Shown here: positions 55,400 through 64,000 of the stretch, one piece after another
Layout of the letters: every line of letters starts with the position of its first letter
How positions within the stretch are numbered: position 1 is the first letter of the stretch
NCBI GenBank assembly: GCA_010405405.1
Contig: MU004231.1
Location: 4,328,884 to 4,392,883 of the forward strand
Length of the DNA: 64,000 nt
Origin: Microthyrium microscopicum
Taxonomy: Eukaryota; Ascomycota; Dothideomycetes; Microthyriales; Microthyriaceae
Reading direction: 5' to 3'
Translations under genes and position numbers: made by a program
The notes under the pieces: generated by a model
What the model saw: only the letters and a program-made list of their open reading frames with translations
What the model was told of the DNA's origin: nothing
The model's database searches: none

Positions 55400-58200
55400 T
55401 AGTAGCGTTTTTACCTTTTAATTAGAGTAGTATTAAAGATATTAGTCCTTATAAAAAGCTAGGTATTATTCCTAAGTATACTATATAAACTCTATAGAAG
55501 GATTACCTAAAATAGTAACTACTAGAGATCTTCTTATAATAATTATATTAAAGAATAGTAATAACTAGTATACCTAGATTAATTCTATAAAATAGTAAGT
55601 ATATACTCTAAATATTTAAGATTATATTAATCTAGAAAGAACTAGTTCTTCTCTAAAAGAACTAATACGCCTATCTAAAATATACCTAATAGAACCTACT
55701 ATTTCTTAAGTATCTATAAAGAATAATAAGGATTAACTTACTTAAATAGTAAAGTTAATTCCTACTTAAGAATATAATATCTTATTATAGATATATAATT
55801 TAGACTACTAAGAGTACTAAGATACTAAAAACATTATAGTTAAGATTAATAACTTTCTAAATAAGATAATATCTAAAAGTCTTTAGAACTATATTACTAA
55901 TATCTTTAAGGCTTAAGATATACTTTAAGCACTTTAGAAAGATATTTATCCTTCCTAAACTAGTATAATCTTAAAGCTAGATAAAGAATTTAATACCCTA
56001 AGAAAGAGGTATAAATAGTAAGAACTATAACTCTAGCTAACTTACTAAATATTCCTTTAAAGAGAAAGTTCTCTTTATAATAAGGATAGAATCTTTAAGA
56101 GATAGCTTATAAATGCTTTTATAGATACTACTTAAGCTCCTTACCTTAGTGCCTAGATATAGTTTACTTATTATTATATAAAAAATAAATAATTTACGCT
56201 ATTAGAGTATATTAAGAAGTATTAAACTATCTATAGTAAAGAAACTATACTAGTATTACAATCTAGTATTACTTTTACTATTACCCTTAATAGAAAGACT
56301 TAAGAAGAGATATCTTAACCTAAGAAGACTTCCTTAACTATAAATACTTATTAACCTTCTTTAATATCTAAATTATAGAGTTCTTAGAAGGATAGAAAGA
56401 TAACTCTTCCTTACCTCTATAGTAAGATAGAACTCTATAATAATTACCTTTATCTTTAACCTAATAAACATCTAAATAAATAGTATCCTAACCCTAAAGT
56501 AGAAGCTAAAGTTAAGGAGAGCCTTAAGAATTCTACGCTTAAAGCTAGAGTTAATTATATTCTATAAAGAGAGTAAGAATAAGAGCATAGTAATAATAAC
56601 TAACTACCTAAACTAATTAAACATATAGGTATTAGAATAGTAGTTATAAAAGTTATAATATCTATAGCAGTTAAGATATCTTTTAATAAAAAGTTTATTC
56701 TAAATTCTAGAGTAAATATATATATTTATAATAATAAATTCTACTTTAAGATATATAAGAGTATTTCTAGTTCTTTAATCTATAGTAGAGTCTTCTTATA
56801 AGTTATAAAATATAGTAATATAAATGTTACTATTTTAGGCTCTAAAGGATACTAAATAGTTACTCTCTATAATATTACTTATATACCTAGCTTCTATAAG
56901 AATCTAGCTTCCTACTATAGAATAAAAACTATAGAATATTACTAGAATAACAAAATAGGCTAAATTAGGTATATTAAAATAAGAAAGCTTCTAGCTAAGA
57001 TTATCCTTTCTAATATTTACTTTCTCTTTAAAAATAATCTTTACTACACCTTCCCTACAATATTATTACTTCCTTATACTTCTATAGCTTCTATATCTAA
57101 ATAGCACTAATAAATAAATTATATTAGTAAAGCTATAGTATCTTATATAGAATACACTACTAAAGGCGTAAAAATTACTCTAAATATTACCTCTTCTAAA
57201 GATACTAAAGATAATAACTATTTCTATAAAATCTATATCAAAATAAAGCAGAAGAAACAAATCTCCTATTAACTAATAGATTTAGGCTTAAAGCCCTTTA
57301 AGAAGCTTTATATTAACCTAATTTAGGTTAAGAAAGGCTATAATAATAATTACTAGATTATTTACACCTACTATGCTATTATAAAGTTCTATTTACTAGA
57401 AATACTTCCTTAGAAAATATAAAAGAACTATATTTAATTCCTATGCTACGTACTTACTATTATTAAAAATATAAGTTATAAAGTAGGCAATATTAAATAT
57501 AAGGTCCTTTAAATCTATAGGAATTATAAGGCTATAATAAGCAAAAAGTAGGATAATAAGATCTAGCTAAATAGTATTATTAAAGAACTATCTATACCTT
57601 ATACTACTTTATAAAATAGTCCTATAGAAGTATTAAGACAAATTCTAATATCTATTATAAGAGTACTAAAATAACATAGTAGTTTTCTAGATACATTATA
57701 GCCTAAACTTACTTACTTAGTAGTCTATCTACTTAATAGGATCTTAAAGAAGTAGCTAAACTAAAGAATACCCTTTAAAATAGTATTTAAATAAGTACTA
57801 AATCTCTTATTAGTCTAAATTATTAGCTTAAAAGCCTATATTTATAATCCTAATATTCTAAAGCTTAAGAAGCTTTAATCTTACTTAATTAAAAGCTAAC
57901 TAATAGGTTATACTAGAAGTAATATCTTTAGGGTCTAAATTCCTTTAAATAACTATATTATTAAAGTATAAGATATTATAATTAATAAAACTATTAAATT
58001 TAATACTACTATGCTTACTATAATTAATAACTAATCTACTAACGTACCTCTAAACATACTATTCTCTTATCTTAAAATAGACGTTAATAGTAGTATATTT
58101 AACTTATAAGAAGCTAAACAACAGCCTAATCAAAATTAAGAGGCATAAGATAATTAATAATAAGAATAAGATTATTAGAAACGGGTCGTTCTAAGTAGGT
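55400..58200 (+). mobile_element. fossil Copia-type LTR element, partial
   Basis: Broken plus-strand fragments resemble Copia polyprotein parts in the expected order: a gag-like segment (55.4-56.6 kb), a region before the integrase, the integrase core (57.2-57.8 kb) and the segment after the integrase (57.8-58.0 kb). The reverse transcriptase part was not recognised, so the copy seems truncated or interrupted by other repeats. It is RIP-mutated with dozens of breaks, clearly dead and old. The boundaries are approximate and no paired LTRs were established. Confidence 0.55.
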
Positions 58201-61200
58201 AAAGACTATAATTATTATGGTTTAAGTAGATACGTAAAAATAGAGACGAGAGTAATTGCTAGGGAGTTACTTAGACCCTTATAATCCCTCTTCTTTATTA
58301 CCTAGAGCTATAAGGACTCTACTAAGTTATCTATGTTTATAATAGGTTATTATTAGTTAACCTAACTAATAATGCTTTATCCTACGTAGATATATCCTAT
58401 TAGTAGTTATCTTAAATTAAAGGTGTCCTAGTTCTTAATATTATCTTTCTTCTTAAGGCTATTCATCCTAAAGAGTATATTTAAAGGTTTTAATAGATAT
58501 TTCTTATACTTATATATAGCTTTTAACTATACTCTATTATACTAAGACTTAGGAGAAGATAAGGCTTAACTAAATATATAGGATTAAGCTATCTATATCT
58601 TAGAGAGTCTTTTATAGCTTAGTAATGTCCTTATTCTCTAGCTTTAGTATATTATTTATTTAAGATAGATAGCCCTTTATTTTTTACTTACTTTAGATAG
58701 ATAGCTCTCTATTTTCTACTAGTCTTAGGCTATAATTAACTATATTAACTTAAACTTAAAGGAGTCTAGTTATTAAAGTCTAATATATTAATAAGATATC
58801 TAATAAGTAATTAATAGCTCTATTAGGATCTTAATTAGTTAATATTAGCTTTATTAGAGTTAAATTAACTTATTTATAAATATAGCGTAGTGCTACTATT
58901 TATATTTAATTAGATCTTATTAAAATGCTACTAGATAGTTATTCTATATATAGTATAGGTTATTTAGTTATTAAAATATATATAGCTTAACTTAGTTAAT
59001 TATACTATGTTAAATATACTAAATTTATATTAGTTTAGTATAATTAGCTTTATAGTAGGTTAGGTAGCTATAACTTATATATAAAACTACTTTATAAGCC
59101 TTATTTAGCTTTAAATTAAAGGCATATTTTGACTTTATTTTACGTTAAAAAGGATTCTTAAAGGAGTACCCCTTATATATATATCTTAATACTTTTTATA
59201 TTTAATTAAAGGTTATTTTACGTTATTTATAATAAGGTATTTAAATCCTTACTTAAAAGTTTAAAGACTCTAAGACTAAGATTATACCTTTCTATTTAGG
59301 AAGTTATAACTTCTCTAAGTACTTATTATACTATGCGCGACTTCCTTTTATTATAGGAGGCTCTTATAGGTCTTTATTAAGTATTATTACGTTAATACTT
59401 AGCTATTTTAAGAAAGTAAAGAGATTTAGGTATAAAATAACTTTTCTTACTCTAAATCCTTTATCTCTTATTTTTTATACTCTAAATCTTAAGGTAAGTA
59501 GAAATTCTATAGTTTTATAAATATATATAAAGATTACTATTACTAACCTATTTTACGTTATAAGTTTTTCTTTAGTAACTATAAATTTTCTCTTCTTAAT
59601 TATTAAGCTACTTAGCGCTTTCTTAAATCCTCTTAACCTATTTTAGTATACTTTATACTCTTTTAACTTTTAATAACTTATCTTAACTAACCTATATACT
59701 TTTAAACTTATCTTTATTTAAAGCAAACATTAATATAAATAAGTTACTTAAAGATTCTATTAAAGGCTCTTAAGTCTTTACTAAGGGTAACTTTAACTCT
59801 ACTAAGATTATAGTAACTATTCCTACTAGTAATAATATTATTATGTCCTATAATAACTAAATCTTAATTATTAATATTATAAACCTTATTAAAGTAGTCT
59901 TTAAGAATAAGATAGAGTAAGAATATGCTAATAAGAGCATTATAGCCTTACTTAGCTTATTATAGTACTACTTAACTCTAAATTCTTATTAGCGTTATAT
60001 AGAGGTCTATGTAGTATATTTTTCTTCTTCTTTAACTACTAAACTTTACCTTATTCCTAACTTAGACTATTATTATACTTAGTAAGTTAGTTTAGGTAAG
60101 TACTTTATTAAATACCTTAATATAAAGTTAACTAAGGATTATTTAGAAGTAATATTCTATTCTAGCTTATTTTACGTTATATTATACTAATATAAGTAGG
60201 TTATTTCTTATAAGGACCTTTATAACGAAATTAAGCTTATTTTAGTCTATGTTATAATTAATAAGGTTATTTATACTCTTAAGAATAGTTTTTAGGATAA
60301 ATTATCTTATAAGAATAAGTATATACTTTATAGTAGTATTTAGTACGCTTATAAGTACGTAGTAACTCTTTATAAGTTATAAGTACTTATTTTAACTAAT
60401 TCTAGTTTAGCTTTATATATTTAGACGCTAATTAGTTTATAGTTATATATTTAAGTAGCTAGTAGCTAACTTCTTTCTATTATATTTTAATATTACTAAG
60501 GATAGCTTTTATATGACTTATGCGTTTATTAACTACTATATAAGTGCTAAAGCTACCTAAAAGCTAGTAGATAATAGCCTTTTAGAATTAGAGAAGTATA
60601 TTATAGTTTATCTAGCTCTCTTAGCTACTAATATTTAATTCTATCCTCTTAAGTACTTTAAGTACTATAATGTACTATATTTTTAGCGTATAGACTTTAT
60701 ATATATTATTAGTCCTTAAGGACCTAATATATCTTAAGTAAGTCTTTTTATATCTATAGTAGGTTACTTTGCGTCTAACTATCTTATAGTAACTTACTAA
60801 TATTAAAGAGGCTCTATCTAATATCCTTATAAGCTCTTAAGTACTTCTTAAATGCTATAAAGCTTATCTTAGCGCTTCTAAGTGCTAAGAGGTTAAGGGC
60901 TATATTAAAAAGGCTATTAAGGCTTTTTATAAGAATAGTTATACTAATAAGGACTATTCTAAGGTTAAGGTTATAAGTCTTACTATAAAAAAGCGCAAGA
61001 TAGGCTAAGTAGCTTCTTCTTAAGTTAAAATAAAGTTAGATAAGTTGTCTTAGGTCTTTTAGAATTTAATATTATCTATACTTAGCCTTAATTAGCTAAA
61101 TAGGGCTATTTCTTATTATATTAAGTTATTTTACGTTCCTTAAGGATAAGTTAGTTAGTAGATACCTTTTTAGGACTTCTTAAAGATAGGTTTATTAGTA

Positions 61201-61450
61201 GATACCCTTATAGAACTATTATATAGCTAATTTGACTCTTAGTTAGAAATTACTTATTTTTTTATATATTTTTTAATATATATTTTAACTCTATTTTGTG
61301 TTATAAAAGATTCTTAAAAGAGTATTCTTTATATACGTATAGAGACTTATTTTATGTATTATTTTAGGTTATTTTATATATTTATAACTTAATAGTTTTC
61401 TTATATACTTATTATTTAGTACTATTTTTAAGTTACTTTAAGTTAATTTA
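58200..61450. repeat. AT-rich RIP-degraded DNA, unassigned, with direct repeats
   Basis: A strongly biased composition with no ORF. A 32-bp pair lies at 58662-58725. A longer direct repeat (TTCTTAAARGAGTA-containing) occurs at 59131-59225 and 61288-61380, about 2.15 kb apart. These could be the ends of a small element or LTR remnants; no protein signature was recognised between them. Confidence 0.6.
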
Positions 61451-64000
61451 TTATAATATATATATAAGGAGGTTAATTTAGGTTCTAATTAATAAAAAAA
61501 TTATAAAGTAACTATTCCTCTTCTTTAAAAGCTTATCTTAAGTCTTTTAAGTCTTCTTTAGCCTTCTTAGTTATTATTTTAGTCTTATAAGGTTAAGATC
61601 TATTAACCTATTTATAATATTATCTAGATATATTATTTTATATTTAACTACTTCTCTAATTATACTTATTACTAGTATAATGCCTTTCTTAGCTAACTTT
61701 ACGTAATAGCGCTTTAAAGTAGTTAAAAAAAAGTTAGCTATAAGCTTTTAGGTTAATTTAGACTCTAGGTAATCTTTCTATTTTATAAGGTAGTAGTATT
61801 TATTTCTTTTATTTACTATATACTTTATTATCTCCTCTATATTATATATATTTAGGTCTTTTAGGTTTAAAGAATCCTATAGTAATATAGACTTCTATAG
61901 AAAGTAGGGGTTTAGCTTATATAGCTCTAATAGAGAGATATAGAATATATTATAGACTTATATATTCTTTAGGAAGTTAAGCTAGTAAGTATTAGTATTT
62001 ATAACTTTTATAATCTTAAAGAGACCTATATATTTAATATTAAGTTTCTTCTTAACGTAAGTAGTCTAAATATTCTTTATATTAAGTAGGACTTAATTAC
62101 TAACGTTTAAATAAACGTCCTTCTTTTCTTTATTATACTAGTTAGCCTAGTATAGCTATACTTTAGCTAATTTATTTTTTATTACATATTATAGAGATAG
62201 AATATAGTTTATTATTCCTTTAGTATTAGGTATAATACTTTTTAATAGCGTTTTAGCTAATTTAGAAGTATAGGAGTTCCTTCTAGTATATATAATAAAA
62301 GGAGTAACTCTAATTAATAAGTAAATACTATTATTATAGTTAAACTTAGCTAAACTAAGCTATTTTACCTAATTATCTTATTCTTAATATTTATAAATCT
62401 ATAGGTAGTACTTAACTTCCTAGTTTAAGCGCTCTATTTAACTATTAGTTTATAGGTAAAATACTATTAAGAGCTTTTTAAGGATAGAAAGGTAATAAAG
62501 GAATATTTTCTAGTACTTAAAAATAAAGAGAGGTCCTTAATTAGATATAATAGTATAAGGTACGCTATATAGGCGTATAACCTTTTATAAGAAGATCTTA
62601 ATAAGGTTTTTTATGTTTATATTCTTTCTTATTAAAATATAGTAGGCTATTTTAATTAATTTATTAATAACTACTATAATAGAGTTATAGGTTTAACTAT
62701 TATAAATACTTAAGAGTAAATTTATAATAAAATCTATAGTAATATCCTCTTATAGCGCTTCTAGGACTAGTAAAGCTATTAATAATCCTTTCTAGACTTA
62801 TTTAATAGATTTATTATGTTAGTAGTTAAGATAAGCCTTATAATAGTTCTTAATATCTTTCTAGACGTAGTCCTAAGTATAATAGCGCTTAATTTTCTTA
62901 AGTATCTTCTTTAACTCTCTATAACTATCTTCTATAGTATCGTTATAAAACCTTTATAGGATTTTCTTCTTTTATAACTCTTCCTTAATAAAAACGAGAT
63001 TTCTACTTATTTATTTAGCTTTATTTAAGTTATTCTTAGCTAGAGGGGGTTTATTAATAGCTAAGATCTTACTAGAGCTTATTTTTAGATATTTCTAGGT
63101 CTTAGTAGGCTTATCTTAACCCTTCTTAAGTTAATTTATAATAAGATACTACGTATTAATACTAATATATATAATAATAGAGTTTATAAGTTTAATAGCG
63201 TTAATTTTAATTATAGGAGCGTTATTAAATTATAACTTATTATAAAGTAGGTTAAGTAATGCTTCTATAGTCTTTTTTTATTCTTTTTAGCTCTTTTTAA
63301 CGTAGTTTAGATATCTTAAGAGTCTATTAGCTAAATTTATCTTACTTAGGTAATGCTTAATATTAAAATTATATTCTAAGAGTAAATCTACTTACCTTGC
63401 GTATATTAATAATATTTTTAGTATTATTTTAAGCGATTTAAGGTTTATATAATCTATTAAGATCTAAAATTGGTTTAGTAAGCTTTATAAGTACTTTCTA
63501 AATACTTTTAAGGAATTTATAATTATTAAGAACTTTTGTTATAGAGTTTTATAGTAGCTTTTTAGTAGAAATAATTTTTAAGAATAGAATATAATAGGTT
63601 TTTATAGGCTATTCTAGCCCTTATTGCGTTATCTTTAGCTTAATATTCTATAAATTGCTCTTTTAGAGATATTAGTTTCTAACTATATAGGAAGCATAGG
63701 GTTAAAATAAACTAAAATTAGCGTATTTATAAAAGAATCTTTTAGTTTATTAAAAGAATCTAAGGCGTCTAGTAGTAATTTAATATTTATAAACTCTTCC
63801 TATTATAGCTTTAAGCCTTTTAGGGCCTAACCTAGTTCTTTTTAGGTTAAGATGTTTAATAGTATAGTAATATAAAAGAATTTAGTAATAAACTAATAAT
63901 AGTAGTTTATAAAGCTAATAAATTTCCTTACTTAGTATACGTTATATAGTTTTAGCTAATCTAGGTACGTATTAACTTATAACTAATCTATAGTAGTACT
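61450..64000 (-). mobile_element. fossil Gypsy-type LTR element with chromodomain
   Basis: Read on the minus strand, fragments run in Ty3/Gypsy order: an RNase H-like part (about 63.3-63.7 kb), integrase including its C-terminal part (about 62.1-63.1 kb), and a chromodomain-like segment (about 61.7-61.8 kb). This is the layout of fungal chromoviruses. The reverse transcriptase would lie at or beyond the right window edge. The copy is RIP-mutated, carries dozens of breaks and is inactive and old. Its limits are approximate. Confidence 0.65.

Larger units (their letters stand above)
53435..55400. repeat. AT-rich RIP-degraded DNA with internal tandem repeats
   Basis: CA/TG are depleted and no ORF survives. 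Several small direct repeats lie inside, listed separately. No family could be assigned; part may be a non-coding or terminal piece of the LTR relic to the right. Confidence 0.7.

Overview
The window is nuclear DNA of a filamentous ascomycete (Pezizomycotina), perhaps a leotiomycete; the class is a guess. The reasons are short introns of mostly 44-55 bp with GTAAGT-like donors and CTAAC/CTAAT branch points, intact fungal orthologs (MDM34, EMC1, MSS51, RSE1, COX16, a MEC1/ATR kinase, DAP1), fungal lineage-specific families, and two blocks of very AT-rich DNA at the ends. In those blocks CA/TG dinucleotides are nearly absent while CT/AG survive, which is the mark of repeat-induced point mutation (RIP). 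The window is therefore a gene island of about 51 kb between two RIP-degraded transposon deserts.

Layout. 1-2.15 kb: RIP block without an assignable family. 2.15-8.9 kb: an orphan multi-pass membrane protein, a decayed F-box gene and an F-box-like/DUF7730-type protein. 9.0-11.7 kb: a tannase/feruloyl esterase and a small predicted mitochondrial membrane protein. 12.2-17.0 kb: EMC1 and MDM34, tail to tail. 18.2-23.4 kb: one six-exon gene for a 1655-residue membrane protein with a C-terminal ankyrin domain. 24.2-30.1 kb: RSE1 (SF3b subunit) and MSS51 (COX1 translation), divergent. 30.4-32.7 kb: a basic/serine-rich protein with a Cys-rich tail, then the ARA2-type aldo-keto reductase. 33.1-40.9 kb: MEC1/ATR checkpoint kinase in ten exons, divergent from COX16. 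41.9-42.9 kb: TAD2, the tRNA adenosine deaminase subunit. 43.8-50.9 kb: an unusual locus with two tandem paralogs of an unrecognised low-complexity family (both end in FWIPW plus K or R, one has a ubiquitin-interacting motif) and a small predicted prenylated protein 31 bp after the first. 51.9-52.4 kb: DAP1. 53.4-64 kb: RIP block holding relics of a Copia-type and a chromodomain Gypsy-type LTR element.

Most genes are housekeeping and form no pathway cluster, but several serve mitochondria or ER membranes (EMC1, MDM34, MSS51, COX16, DAP1, the small mitochondrial protein). All intron coordinates were derived by hand from splice signals and checked for phase: in each intact model the exons add up to one open frame. 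The best candidate for undescribed biology is the tandem FWIPW locus at 43.8-51.1 kb, whose two copies share coding motifs and also homologous upstream DNA.
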